This document shows, piece by piece, positions 50,327 through 59,503 of a stretch of DNA of 64,000 nt. The notes beneath the pieces were generated by a model, which was given only the letters and a program-made list of their open reading frames with translations, did no database searches and was not told the DNA's origin. The stretch is taken from positions 1 to 64,000 of the forward strand of contig VGMU01000004.1 of the NCBI GenBank assembly GCA_016866385.1, read 5' to 3'. Position 1 is the stretch's first letter. Each line of letters begins with the position of its first letter. The translations under genes and the position numbers were made by a program. This DNA comes from Bacteroidota bacterium. GTDB lineage: Bacteria > Bacteroidota > Bacteroidia > Cytophagales > Cyclobacteriaceae.

Positions 50327-51610
50327 ATGTTGCGTAAAATAGGGTTTAAAATGCTGGGTGTTTTTTGCACCCTTTTATTATTTTCTGAGGCCTTTGGCCA
50401 AAATAGCTCCTCTATTTACAGCGGTTTGGGGGTAGGTGAGTTTGGCTTTGGTGGCCAAATTCAAAACCAAGGCATGGGAGGTCTAGGCATTAGCTTTGGC
50501 ACCGGATGGAATGCAAATACCGTAAACCCTGCACTTACTACCAGAAATACAATTTTTAATTTTCAAGCGTCTCTCAACTACAAGAGGATTCAAATGCAGA
50601 ATAGTGCGGAAAAATCTCTAGTGGATGGGGGAGGACTTTCTTACGTGGCGGTTTCCCTGCCTGTAAAATCAGGGAAATTCACTTCTGGTTTAGGTTTGGG
50701 ACAGATTTCTAGCATCAACTATCGATTGAAGGTAGATAGCCCCGTGACTAATTCAGAGCTTACAGCGAATAGTTATTTGGAAGGCGATGGGGGAATTTCA
50801 GAAGCCTACGTAAATTTTGGGTTTTTATTAGCGAAGAATTTGAGTTTTGGTGCGCACGCTTCCTATCTCTTTGGATCATCCATTCGCTCCAATCAATTGC
50901 TTGTTTTTGATAAACAAGGCGTAGAAGTGGGCAGGGCTTCCGAATACTACGAGCGAGTGAATGTTTCCGATGTAGCCTTTAAGCTTGGCGCCCATTACTA
51001 TTTTAAGACTTCGGAGAAAACAAATTTGCATTTGGGAGCCATCTATCAAAAATTTGGCCATGTAAATGGAACAGCATTTGCAAAATTAGCGCCTATTGGC
51101 CAAGCTAGTAGCCTCAAAACGGACGGTGACCTACTAGCCAATAATGTAAAAGGAAGTATTTACCTGCCCAATCGATATGGGTTTGGTTTGAGCATAGAAA
51201 AAATTAATAAATTCGTGATTGGCCTAGAGGGACAATATCAAGATTTTTCTCAATACAGAAACTTTTTTGGGCAACCCCTAAGCCTGCAAGCAGCTCAAAA
51301 AGTTGGGCTTGGATTCCAGATTGTTCCCGATTACATGGACTTCGATAGGTTGTTGAATAGGGCTACGTATCGGGTAGGGTTGGAATACTTGCAAACACCT
51401 TTTTTCATCAATCAAACCGATATCAACGATATTGGCATCAACTTTGGGACATCTATTCCTGTAAACCAACTTTCATTGGTAAATCTGGCAGTCAAGGTAG
51501 GAAGAAGAGGAACCGTAGAAAATGGATTGATTCGAGAAGGATATGTCAACTTTTCCCTTGGACTTTCCCTCAACGACAACAGTTGGTTTTACAAACGAGT
51601 ATTTGAATAA
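50327..51610 (+). CDS. Predicted outer-membrane beta-barrel protein
   Basis: 427 residues with a signal peptide ending near FSEAFGQ. The body alternates polar and hydrophobic residues with many glycines (GLGVGEFGFGG, GMGGLGISFGTGWNANTVNPAL), like FadL or PorV-type barrels. FFINQTDINDIGINFG and the aromatic C-terminus (WFYKRVFE) also suit a barrel. No specific substrate motif is visible. It heads an envelope-biogenesis block, being followed by a TPR protein and LptC. A type IX accessory role cannot be excluded. Confidence 0.7.
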   Translation: MLRKIGFKMLGVFCTLLLFSEAFGQNSSSIYSGLGVGEFGFGGQIQNQGMGGLGISFGTGWNANTVNPALTTRNTIFNFQASLNYKRIQMQNSAEKSLVDGGGLSYVAVSLPVKSGKFTSGLGLGQISSINYRLKVDSPVTNSELTANSYLEGDGGISEAYVNFGFLLAKNLSFGAHASYLFGSSIRSNQLLVFDKQGVEVGRASEYYERVNVSDVAFKLGAHYYFKTSEKTNLHLGAIYQKFGHVNGTAFAKLAPIGQASSLKTDGDLLANNVKGSIYLPNRYGFGLSIEKINKFVIGLEGQYQDFSQYRNFFGQPLSLQAAQKVGLGFQIVPDYMDFDRLLNRATYRVGLEYLQTPFFINQTDINDIGINFGTSIPVNQLSLVNLAVKVGRRGTVENGLIREGYVNFSLGLSLNDNSWFYKRVFE

Positions 51611-51684
51611 GCTGATAAGTAAACATTTAATCAAATTTTGAGTAGTACAACTAGGTAAAAAAAACAGATTAAACCTCAATTCTT

Positions 51685-52986
51685 ATGAAACGCAATTTAT
51701 TTCTTCTTGTCTTTGGAGTCCTGCTTTTGGCAGGGGGAGCGCATGCACAAGAGGGCTGGAATTGGCCTGCTGACCCAGCTCAAGAAGCTAGAGCAAGAGA
51801 ATTCAATGCCGCTTATACAGACTATATGAAGGCCGAGCAGTTTGTAGAAGCCTCCAAGCCCTTGAGTTGGCTATTGATCAAGGTGCCTAGCCTCAATGAA
51901 TCCTTATACATCAATGGAGTGACCGTATACAAGGGCGCTGCCGATAAAACTGCAGATGCTGCGCAAAAACGAATCTACCAAGACAGTGTGATGGCCATCT
52001 ACGACAAAAGAGGGGAGTTGTATAATAACGCCAAGAAGTGGATAGAGAACAAGGCCTATTTTGGATACCAATTCTACAAAGGAGATAAAACCAAAATTTC
52101 TGGGGTAATTGCTGATTTTGATAAGGCTATGGAATTGAATGGCAACATCAACCATCAGTTGATCGCTGCCTATTTTGACTTGGTTTATAGAAACTATGCT
52201 TTGAACAAAGCCTATACTCCAGAGCAAGTGCTAACTATATTTGATAAAGCCAATAAATTGCTAGACATGTCAGCAGCTGAAGGAAAGGATGTCAGTGGAA
52301 CTCGATCTACCTTAGAATCTCTATTGGTCAACATGCAATTGATCGATTGTAATTTCATTGAGAATACCATGGGACCCAAGTTGACCGCAGATCCTAGCAA
52401 CGAGGAAATTGCGCAGCAAATCTTCAAGTATTCGGTACAATACAAGTGTTTCTCTTCTAATGCTTTCTTAGCTGCTCTGGAGATCATTGATAGCAAAAAC
52501 CCAACTTTTGCTACCTCTCAGGTAAGAGCTATGCGCTACATGGCCGCAGGAGATTTTGATAAAGCAGAGCCTGTCTTGGAAAAAGCCATGATCTTGGCTG
52601 AAAACAATACTCAAAAGGGAGAAATACAAATGGAATTAGCTAAAATATATGCTAAATCAGGTAAAAAATCGGCGGCGAGAACTGCAGCAAGAGAAGCAGC
52701 AGCTTTGGATGCCAACTTATCTTCCTCCGCCTACGGCTTGATCGGAGACTTGTACATGTCAGCGTACAACGATTGTAGGGGAGGTGAAAGCCGTGCCAAA
52801 GATTATGCAGTTTTTATTGCAGCTTACAATGCATACCAAAAAGCAGGAGACTCTAGAGGAATGGGTAGCGCAAGGGCAAGATTCCCGTCCAAGGAAGAAT
52901 TATTTACCGAAGGATATCAAATAGGATCGGCCATCAGCACTGGATGCTGGGTAGGAGAAACCGTATCCTTGTCGACAAGAGACTAA
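51685..52986 (+). CDS. Exported TPR-like helical protein
   Basis: 433 residues with a clear signal peptide (MKRNLFLLVFGVLLLAGGAHAQ). The rest is helical and TPR-like, for example AAGDFDKAEPVLEKAMILAE and KGEIQMELAKIYAKSGKKSAA. Two Cys pairs occur, one in LIDCNFIENT and one in QYKCFSSN, with another in YNDCRGGE. The function is unknown. It is flanked by the barrel gene and a strong terminator. Position in front of lptC suggests periplasmic scaffolding in envelope assembly (inference). Confidence 0.75.
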   Translation: MKRNLFLLVFGVLLLAGGAHAQEGWNWPADPAQEARAREFNAAYTDYMKAEQFVEASKPLSWLLIKVPSLNESLYINGVTVYKGAADKTADAAQKRIYQDSVMAIYDKRGELYNNAKKWIENKAYFGYQFYKGDKTKISGVIADFDKAMELNGNINHQLIAAYFDLVYRNYALNKAYTPEQVLTIFDKANKLLDMSAAEGKDVSGTRSTLESLLVNMQLIDCNFIENTMGPKLTADPSNEEIAQQIFKYSVQYKCFSSNAFLAALEIIDSKNPTFATSQVRAMRYMAAGDFDKAEPVLEKAMILAENNTQKGEIQMELAKIYAKSGKKSAARTAAREAAALDANLSSSAYGLIGDLYMSAYNDCRGGESRAKDYAVFIAAYNAYQKAGDSRGMGSARARFPSKEELFTEGYQIGSAISTGCWVGETVSLSTRD

Positions 52987-53010
52987 GTATTGTCTCACTA
53001 TTTTGACAGG

Positions 53011-53037
53011 AAAGGCAGCTTCAAGCTGCCTTTTTTG
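53011..53037 (+). terminator. Intrinsic terminator after the TPR gene
   Basis: AAAGGCAGCT-tca-AGCTGCCTTT followed by TTTTG is a perfect 10-bp stem with a T-run. It separates the barrel and TPR genes from the lptC group. Confidence 0.88.
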
Positions 53038-53075
53038 TTTTTGCATGCACTCTTTCCTACTATCTTTGTCATGAA

Positions 53076-53621
53076 ATGAAACGATACCTTCCCTTGGTTC
53101 TAACGCTCTTGAGTGGATGGAGTACTTTTTCCTGCAGGGAATCCATAGATCCTAGTTCACTCGCTCCTTACGAAGGCCCCATCACTTCTGCTATGGATAT
53201 CCATATTCTCCATAGCGATTCCGCAGTCCTTAGGTCTGAAATTACAGCTCCTAAGCAATTGGAATTTGCCAACGGAGATTTAGAATTTCCTGAGGGGATT
53301 GATATTCAGCTTTTCTCTATCGATGGACAACTAGAAACTACCCTTCGAGCGGATAGAGGGTATTTTATTCGCGACAAAAACCTTTACAAAGGGGAAGGTA
53401 ACGTACAAGTAAAAAACTTAAGGAAAGACCAACGTCTGCAAACGGAAGAAATTTTTTGGAATCAAGCGGAACGAAAAATTTACACCGAGAAGTTTGTAAC
53501 CATTCAAGAAAGGCAAACTTTGTTTAACGGAACAGGCATGGAGGCAGACGATGGATTTTCCAATTATACCCTCAAAAAAGTCCGAGATAGCCGAACTTTA
53601 CTTCCTGGAGAAGGCCTATGA
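53076..53621 (+). CDS. lptC: LptC-related lipopolysaccharide-export protein
   Basis: 181 residues with a signal sequence reaching Cys20 (GWSTFSC), probably a lipoprotein although the lipobox is weak. The OstA/LptC-type beta-jellyroll strands are visible: VLRSEITAPKQLEFANGD, LRADRGYFIRDKNLYKGEGNVQVKN and LQTEEIFWNQAERKIYTEKFV. It should connect the LptB2FG transporter to the periplasmic bridge that carries lipopolysaccharide outward. No lptA is next to it. It overlaps the next gene by ATGA. Confidence 0.88.
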   Translation: MKRYLPLVLTLLSGWSTFSCRESIDPSSLAPYEGPITSAMDIHILHSDSAVLRSEITAPKQLEFANGDLEFPEGIDIQLFSIDGQLETTLRADRGYFIRDKNLYKGEGNVQVKNLRKDQRLQTEEIFWNQAERKIYTEKFVTIQERQTLFNGTGMEADDGFSNYTLKKVRDSRTLLPGEGL

Positions 53622-53839
53622 AACTTTTAGATGCTAGCTTACTCTCGATTTCCCTAGCTTTAATGGTGGTAGGCATTCACCAGACTTGGGCCAATGGCAT
53701 AGGTTTTTCCTATCCCCTATTCATGCTGGCTGTCGGGCTTTTGTTTTGGTTTCAATTACGTAGAAATAAAGTCCCAGCTTCAAATCAGCAACAAATCCTG
53801 GGCCGTAAGAAAGGTAAAAACCTAGGCCGAAAACGTTGA
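53618..53839 (+). CDS. Small two-helix membrane protein
   Basis: 73 residues. Two hydrophobic helices (LDASLLSISLALMVVGIHQTW and SYPLFMLAVGLLFWF) are followed by a very basic tail (GRKKGKNLGRKR). It is coupled to lptC by an ATGA overlap and to the next gene by a TTGA overlap, so it is a real gene. I recognise no family. Its location suggests an accessory of the LptC or CNNM protein. Confidence 0.7.
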   Translation: MKLLDASLLSISLALMVVGIHQTWANGIGFSYPLFMLAVGLLFWFQLRRNKVPASNQQQILGRKKGKNLGRKR

Positions 53840-53841
53840 TC

Positions 53842-55122
53842 ATGGATACCTATTACCCCTGGCTTGCACTTTTAGCTCTTTTATTGGCTTCATTTTTTTA
53901 TGGAATAGAAACGGCTTTTCTAGCTTCAAATAAGCTCCAAATAGAACTTCAAAAAAAACAAGGGGAGCTGAGTGGAAAGATTTTGAGCAATTTTTTGAAG
54001 CAAGCAGATCAATTTATAGGCACCACGCTTTTTGGGTTTTCTCTCATGCTGGCAGCTTTTGTGCTGTTTTTTTCTTTGAGTTTGGATCAAGCTCTGGAAA
54101 AAGTTCTCCCCGAGATCCCTGGAAGGGAAATTCTATTTCTTGTAGGAAAGATTTTCTTAGGTATTGGGATAGCAGTACTTACCCTAGACCTGGTGACAAA
54201 AAGATTTTTTTTACTCCATGCCAATCGACTTTTATCCTTTTTTGCCTTCCCCCTTCTTCTGGTCTACGGGTTATGTTATCCCATCGTATGGTGCTTGGTG
54301 ATTCTTTTTGGCAAGAGTCTTTCACGAGTACTTCGTCTAGATTTCATTGATGAAAAACCCCTTATATCCCAGACAGAGCTTAGGACGTACATCAAAGAGC
54401 AGTTTCGTCAGTACAGAGGCTCGGCTTCTATGGAAATTGATTCTAAAATTTTTGCCAATGCTGTACAATTTAAAACCGTACGCGTGAGGGATTGCATGGT
54501 ACCACGGACCGATATTGTAGCAGTGGCCTTGGAAGATTCGGTGGCGTCGCTTCGTAAAGTGTTTGAAGAAAGTGGGCATTCCAAAATAATTATTTACAAA
54601 GAATCCATAGACGAGGTCATTGGCTATTGCCACCAATTGGAACTTTTTAAAAAACCAAAGGCGATAGCAGACATCTTGACTTCCATTATCATTACTTCTG
54701 AGTCCGCTTTGGCTAATGAGCTTTTGGTTCAATTTATTCAAGAACGCAAAAGTTTGGCCCTGGTGGTAGATGAATTCGGGGGAACCAGCGGCATTATTGC
54801 TATGGAAGATATCATTGAAGAAATTTTTGGAGAGATTGAAGACGAATACGATCACGAAGATTTGACCGAGCAGGTGATTGGAGAACAAGAATATTTGATG
54901 AGTGCTCGGCTGGAAATAGATTATCTCAATGAAAAATACAGCTGGAATTTACCTACAGGAGACTACGAAACCCTCTCAGGATTGGTGCTTTTGCATACCG
55001 AAAACCTACCCAATATTGGAGAAACGGTCACCTGTGGGCGATTTACATTTACTATCGTCTCCAAATTGGACCACCGCATGGAAACTCTTCGAGTGAAAAT
55101 CAAGGACACTTCAATAAGGTAA
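53842..55122 (+). CDS. CNNM/CorC-family membrane protein with CBS domains
   Basis: The start is the ATG at 53842; a TTG at 53836 overlaps the previous stop and is also possible. 426 residues. The N-terminal CNNM transmembrane domain (four helices) is followed by a CBS pair around KTVRVRDCMVPRTDIVAV and LALVVDEFGGTSGIIAMEDIIEEIFGEIEDEYD, then a CorC_HlyC domain. The family is linked to magnesium or cobalt efflux and often annotated 'hemolysin', which is misleading. It sits between lptC and the SurA/PpiD gene. Confidence 0.92.
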   Translation: MDTYYPWLALLALLLASFFYGIETAFLASNKLQIELQKKQGELSGKILSNFLKQADQFIGTTLFGFSLMLAAFVLFFSLSLDQALEKVLPEIPGREILFLVGKIFLGIGIAVLTLDLVTKRFFLLHANRLLSFFAFPLLLVYGLCYPIVWCLVILFGKSLSRVLRLDFIDEKPLISQTELRTYIKEQFRQYRGSASMEIDSKIFANAVQFKTVRVRDCMVPRTDIVAVALEDSVASLRKVFEESGHSKIIIYKESIDEVIGYCHQLELFKKPKAIADILTSIIITSESALANELLVQFIQERKSLALVVDEFGGTSGIIAMEDIIEEIFGEIEDEYDHEDLTEQVIGEQEYLMSARLEIDYLNEKYSWNLPTGDYETLSGLVLLHTENLPNIGETVTCGRFTFTIVSKLDHRMETLRVKIKDTSIR

Positions 55123-55207
55123 GCTGGGACATTGTTGAGTGGTAAATTTTGATTTTCGCCCTGAATGCTATTATTTTGCGACACTTTAAACTAGTGAAGC
55201 AGCAACA

Positions 55208-57316
55208 ATGGCCTTAATAAAGCAAATTAGACAACGTACAGGTCTCGCTATCGGTGTAATCGCGGGAGGCTTGATTTTATTTCTCCTAGGCGGGGATTTA
55301 TTGAGCCCAAATTCTACTTTTTTCACTTCTAATGACAACATTGTAGGGGAAATTGCAGGAGAAGAAATTACCCTAGAAGAATTTGCTCAAAAGGTGGAGG
55401 AGTTTAAAGCCTCCTTCCAGCAAAGAACAGGCAGAGTGCCCGCAGAACCCGAAATGGTTTCCGTGAGAGAGCAGGCCTGGCAGGCCATGATCGTAGAGCG
55501 GGTATTCGAAGAGGAATACGACAAGTTAGGGTTGACGGTCACTAGCGAGGAGCTAATTGATATGGTTCAAGGGAAAAATATTGTTCCTGAACTAAAGTCC
55601 CAGTTAATTAATCCGCAAACAGGTCAATTTGATAAAACGCAATTGATCACCTTTTTACAATCTTTAGAGACTGCAGATCCTGCGCAGCAAGCGGCCTGGG
55701 CTCAGCAAGAAAAATTATTTGTACAAGCAAGAAATCGGGTCAAATACGATAACTTACTTGCTACTACAGAATATGCCACCACTGCCGAAGCAAAGCTGGA
55801 ACATAAAGCGGCCAATACCATTGCCGATGCTTCTGTGCTTTTTCTTCCCTACTACGTCATTCCTGATGGAGACATAAAAATTGAAGACAGTGAGCTTGAG
55901 GCATATCTTTCTAAAAATCAAGAAAAGTTCAAAGTAGGCAATTCTGCCAATTTGGAATACGTGTCTTTTAGCATTCTTCCTAGTGGGGAAGACTCAGCTG
56001 CCGTCATTTCAAAAATTACCGAGCTCACGGCAGGTTTGAAGGTGGCGGAAAATGATTCTGCCTTTGTAAGTCAAAATTCTGAAATTCAACTTCCTTTCCA
56101 AACCTATGCTCCTGGAGACGCTTTGCCCGTATCCCTAAGTTCCAATGTAGCACTGTTAGTGAAGGGGGAAACTTATGGACCTTTCATTACCTCCTCCTCT
56201 ACCTATGTTTCCTACAAGGTTACGGATCAATACACAGGAACGCCGAAAATGAGAGCTTCCCATATCTTGTTTGGTACCGAGGGAATGGACGATGCAGCTA
56301 AAGCCGCGGTAAAGGCGCAGGCTGAAACGGTCCTTGCTGAAATTAAGGCTTCGGGAAATTTTGTAGATGCCGCTAGACAGTATGGTCAAGATGGAACGGC
56401 TCAAAACGGAGGAGACTTAGGCTGGTTTGCAAAAGCCGATTTTGTGGAACCGTTTGCCAATGCCACCTTTGCTGCTTCCTCCAAGGGTTTGCTTCCTAAT
56501 TTGGTGGAAACAGAATATGGGTATCATATCATAGAAGTGACCGAACTTCCATCCTCTGCCTACACCAAGTTGGCAGTATTGGAACTTGAGCTCGTCGCTT
56601 CAGACCTTACCCGCAACGGAGCATTTAGAAATGCGGATTCCTTTGCAGCCGAAAGTGGTAACCGAAATGAGTTTACCGAACTAGCCACTGAAAAAGGATA
56701 CAGAATCATTCAAGCCAACAACGTGGAGGCTACTTCTAGAAACCTCAACAACATCACCGATGCCAGGCAGGTGGTCATATGGGCTTTTGGTGAGGCTTCA
56801 GAAGGCGAGGTATCTACCGTGTTTGAACTAGATAATACCTATCTGGTAGCTTCTTTGGTCAGTAGAAAAGAAGAGGGAGAGGCCCAATTGGAGGATGTAA
56901 AAGATCAGGTAAAGCAGTTGGTGATGAACGATAAAAAGGCTGCCATGATCCAGCAAAAACTTACAGGAAAATCCACCTTGGAGCAGATGAAGGAGGTCTT
57001 CCCAGATGCTTCGTTGAATGAGGTTCCTGGACTACGCCTAAGTGATTCGGTGCTGCCTGGAATTGGATTTGCACCAAAAGCGATCGGAACTATCTTTGGA
57101 TTGAAGAAAACAGGACTTCTTACCCTGCCTGTCCAAGAGGATATTGGGGTGGTGGTAGCCAAATTGAATACCCTTACACCTGCTACTGAAATTGGAGATT
57201 ATACCTCTTACCAAGCCCAATTGGCACAAGGGGCTTCACAGCGTATGACCTACCAGATCATGATGGCCTTGCAAGAGTTAGCCAAGGTGAAGGATTACAG
57301 ATACAAGTTTTTCTAA
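55208..57316 (+). CDS. Membrane-anchored peptidyl-prolyl isomerase, SurA/PpiD type
   Basis: 702 residues with one N-terminal membrane helix (GLAIGVIAGGLILFLLGGDLL) and a periplasmic body. A SurA-N-like chaperone region lies at about 35-220. A parvulin domain spans about 345-450 (KMRASHILFGTEG, GGDLGWFAKADFVEPFANATF, YGYHIIEVTE). It helps outer-membrane proteins fold after export. It ends the block that begins with lptC, and a terminator follows. Confidence 0.92.
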   Translation: MALIKQIRQRTGLAIGVIAGGLILFLLGGDLLSPNSTFFTSNDNIVGEIAGEEITLEEFAQKVEEFKASFQQRTGRVPAEPEMVSVREQAWQAMIVERVFEEEYDKLGLTVTSEELIDMVQGKNIVPELKSQLINPQTGQFDKTQLITFLQSLETADPAQQAAWAQQEKLFVQARNRVKYDNLLATTEYATTAEAKLEHKAANTIADASVLFLPYYVIPDGDIKIEDSELEAYLSKNQEKFKVGNSANLEYVSFSILPSGEDSAAVISKITELTAGLKVAENDSAFVSQNSEIQLPFQTYAPGDALPVSLSSNVALLVKGETYGPFITSSSTYVSYKVTDQYTGTPKMRASHILFGTEGMDDAAKAAVKAQAETVLAEIKASGNFVDAARQYGQDGTAQNGGDLGWFAKADFVEPFANATFAASSKGLLPNLVETEYGYHIIEVTELPSSAYTKLAVLELELVASDLTRNGAFRNADSFAAESGNRNEFTELATEKGYRIIQANNVEATSRNLNNITDARQVVIWAFGEASEGEVSTVFELDNTYLVASLVSRKEEGEAQLEDVKDQVKQLVMNDKKAAMIQQKLTGKSTLEQMKEVFPDASLNEVPGLRLSDSVLPGIGFAPKAIGTIFGLKKTGLLTLPVQEDIGVVVAKLNTLTPATEIGDYTSYQAQLAQGASQRMTYQIMMALQELAKVKDYRYKFF

Positions 57317-57332
57317 TGAAAGAAATAAAATA

Positions 57333-57360
57333 AACCCATGTCGAAAGGCATGGGTTTTTT
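57333..57360 (+). terminator. Intrinsic terminator after the PpiD-type gene
   Basis: AAACCCATG-tcgaaagg-CATGGGTTTTTT is a 9-bp stem ending in a T-run, 16 bp after the stop codon at 57316. Confidence 0.88.
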
Positions 57361-57398
57361 GTTTTAAAATTTTTGGAGAGAAAAAAGTAGCTTAGGCC

Positions 57399-57665
57399 AT
57401 GAAGCATACGTTTGATAAGGTTAGATTTAAGGAAAAACTAGAATCCTCTGGTAGCTTTCCCATGCTTTACTTATTTAAATTTATTGTGCCTTCTGGAAAA
57501 AAAACTGAAGTTGGCCTACTTTTTCCTGGGGAAAAAATCATCATAAAGCCCAGCAGTGCCGGTAAGTACGTAAGCACTACCATTGAAAAACGGGTTGAAA
57601 ATGCGGAACAAATTATTGCGCTCTACGAAAAAGCATCCCAAATTGAGGGAATCATTTCTTTATAA
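57399..57665 (+). CDS. DUF493-family protein
   Basis: 88 residues, a single alpha/beta domain. YLFKFIVPSGKK, LFPGEKIIIKPSSAGKYVSTTI and the DUF493 (YbeD-like) layout match the family. Its role is unknown; some members lie near lipoate genes. No motif suggests a catalytic site. It is followed after 10 bp by the pterin dehydratase gene and probably co-transcribed. Confidence 0.85.
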   Translation: MKHTFDKVRFKEKLESSGSFPMLYLFKFIVPSGKKTEVGLLFPGEKIIIKPSSAGKYVSTTIEKRVENAEQIIALYEKASQIEGIISL

Positions 57666-57675
57666 GGTTTAGCTC

Positions 57676-57909
57676 ATGTGGATTGAAGAAAATAACCAAC
57701 TTAAAAAAAGCTTTGTCTTTCGGGATTTTTCTGAAGCCTTTGCATTTATGACAAGGGTGGCTTTTTTAGCGGAAACCCAGCAGCACCACCCCAATTGGTC
57801 CAATGTGTACAATAGGGTCGATGTGTCATTGACTACTCACGATGCAGGAAATATGGTCACCGAAAAGGATAGAAAATTGGCCAAAGCTATTGACCAACTG
57901 CTACCATGA
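57676..57909 (+). CDS. Pterin-4a-carbinolamine dehydratase
   Basis: 77 residues. The family motif E-x3-HHP-x5-Y is visible as ETQQHHPNWSNVYNRVD, followed by LTTHDAG and a late Asp. It dehydrates 4a-hydroxy-tetrahydropterin, recycling the cofactor of aromatic amino acid hydroxylases. No hydroxylase gene is in the window. It overlaps rsmI by ATGA. Confidence 0.92.
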   Translation: MWIEENNQLKKSFVFRDFSEAFAFMTRVAFLAETQQHHPNWSNVYNRVDVSLTTHDAGNMVTEKDRKLAKAIDQLLP

Positions 57910-58652
57910 GTCAAACGGTCGTTTCCCTTTATTTGGTACCTACACCTATCGGTAACCTGAAGGACATCACACTCAGAGCCATAGATACTTTAAAATCAGT
58001 AGACGTGATTTTGGCAGAGGATACTAGGACTAGCGGAGTTCTACTGAAGCACCTTCAACTTTCCAAAACCCTGCAAAGCTACCATAGCTTCAACGAGCAC
58101 AAAGCCATAGTGAAGTTGGTGGAGCGGATGAAAAAAGGGGAAAGCTTTGCCCTAATTAGTGATGCGGGAACTCCCGCTATTTCAGATCCTGGGTATTTAT
58201 TGGTGAGGGAAGTACTTTCTGCTGGTCTGGAAGTTTCTTGTCTTCCTGGTCCTACGGCTTTTGTGCCTGCATTAGTGGCCAGTGGGCTTCCTAGCGACCG
58301 CTTTGTATTTGAAGGATTTTTGCCCCATAAAAAAGGAAAAAAGAGTCGAATAGATTCCTTGTTGACAGAGGCAAGGACCATGATATTTTATGAATCTCCA
58401 CACCGCTTGCTGAAGACCTTGGAGCAACTTGTGGAGGCCTTAGGCCAGGACAGACAAGCTGCAGTGGCTAGGGAGCTTTCTAAAATTCACGAGGAGACGG
58501 TCAGAGGTACCCTGGCAGAACTTATAGCGTACTACCAAACTCATCCCTTGAAAGGGGAGCTCGTCTTAGTTGTGGCTGGCTGTCCCGAACATCGAGAATC
58601 TCGAGAGGACAAACAAGCGAAGAAAAAAGCTGGCTGGAATACAGCCAAATAA
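57906..58652 (+). CDS. rsmI: 16S rRNA (cytidine1402-2'-O)-methyltransferase
   Basis: 248 residues. Diagnostic segments are LVPTPIGNLKDITLRAID, LAEDTRTSGVLLKHL, SDAGTPAISDPGYLLV and CLPGPTAFVPALVASGLP; EGFLPHKKGKK follows. It methylates C1402 in the ribosomal decoding centre, with SAM as donor. It overlaps the pterin dehydratase gene and precedes the inositol monophosphatase gene by 46 bp. Confidence 0.96.
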   Translation: MSQTVVSLYLVPTPIGNLKDITLRAIDTLKSVDVILAEDTRTSGVLLKHLQLSKTLQSYHSFNEHKAIVKLVERMKKGESFALISDAGTPAISDPGYLLVREVLSAGLEVSCLPGPTAFVPALVASGLPSDRFVFEGFLPHKKGKKSRIDSLLTEARTMIFYESPHRLLKTLEQLVEALGQDRQAAVARELSKIHEETVRGTLAELIAYYQTHPLKGELVLVVAGCPEHRESREDKQAKKKAGWNTAK

Positions 58653-58698
58653 CTGTTCCTTCTCTACATGTCTATGTAATTTCCTTTCTTTCGAACCT

Positions 58699-59502
58699 AT
58701 GCTATCTTCAGAAAAATTATCCCAGCTGCTTACGGCCACAAGGACCATTGCCACTCAAGTTGGGGCCTTTATTGAAAAAGAAAAACTCTCCTTTGGAATG
58801 GATAAGGTAGAGCACAAAGGCTTTAATGACTTGGTCTCTTATGTGGATAAAGAAGCCGAAAGACAAGTGGTAGATCAGTTACACGCCATTTTACCAGAGG
58901 CTGGATTTATCACCGAGGAAGGCACTTCTACCACCCGAGGAGAACACTACCATTGGGTGGTTGATCCCTTAGACGGTACTACTAATTTTATCCATGGACT
59001 TCCTGTATTTGCGGTAAGCATTGGCTTGATGGCGCAGGAAGAGGTTGTGCTAGGTGTAGTGTACGAGGTCAATCGTAGGGAATGTTTTTATGCTATGAAA
59101 GGGGGTGGGGCTTTTTGTAACGATCAACCCATTCAGGTCAGTAAAGCGCCCAAGCTGTCCTCCTCCTTGCTTGCTACAGGATTTCCCTATTACCAGTTTG
59201 ATTTGATGGATAAGTATTTCAGTTCCATGAAGCTGCTCATGCAAAAAACCCATGGGCTTAGAAGATTGGGATCTGCGGCGATGGACCTCTGCTATGTAGC
59301 CTCCGGCAGAATGGATGGATACTTTGAGTACAACCTCAACTCCTACGATGTGGCAGCAGGGGTGCTTATTGTTCAGGAAGCAGGAGGAAGGGTGACCGAA
59401 TTTCTTGGAGGGAATAACTATATTTTTGGAAGGAATATTGTGGCCAGTAATGGGGCCATACACGATGAATTTTTGGAAGTTTTGGCAGAGGACTGGAAAT
59501 AA
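58699..59502 (+). CDS. Inositol monophosphatase-family phosphatase
   Basis: The ATG at 58699 gives MLSSEKLSQLL and 267 residues; a start inside rsmI is unlikely. Metal-site motifs are GFITEEGT, WVVDPLDGTTNFIHG and SYDVAAGVLIVQEAGG. It hydrolyses inositol monophosphate or related sugar phosphates (also seen with 3'-phosphoadenosine). It ends tail-to-tail against the AEC gene with a 1-bp gap. Confidence 0.92.
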   Translation: MLSSEKLSQLLTATRTIATQVGAFIEKEKLSFGMDKVEHKGFNDLVSYVDKEAERQVVDQLHAILPEAGFITEEGTSTTRGEHYHWVVDPLDGTTNFIHGLPVFAVSIGLMAQEEVVLGVVYEVNRRECFYAMKGGGAFCNDQPIQVSKAPKLSSSLLATGFPYYQFDLMDKYFSSMKLLMQKTHGLRRLGSAAMDLCYVASGRMDGYFEYNLNSYDVAAGVLIVQEAGGRVTEFLGGNNYIFGRNIVASNGAIHDEFLEVLAEDWK

Positions 59503-59503
59503 G

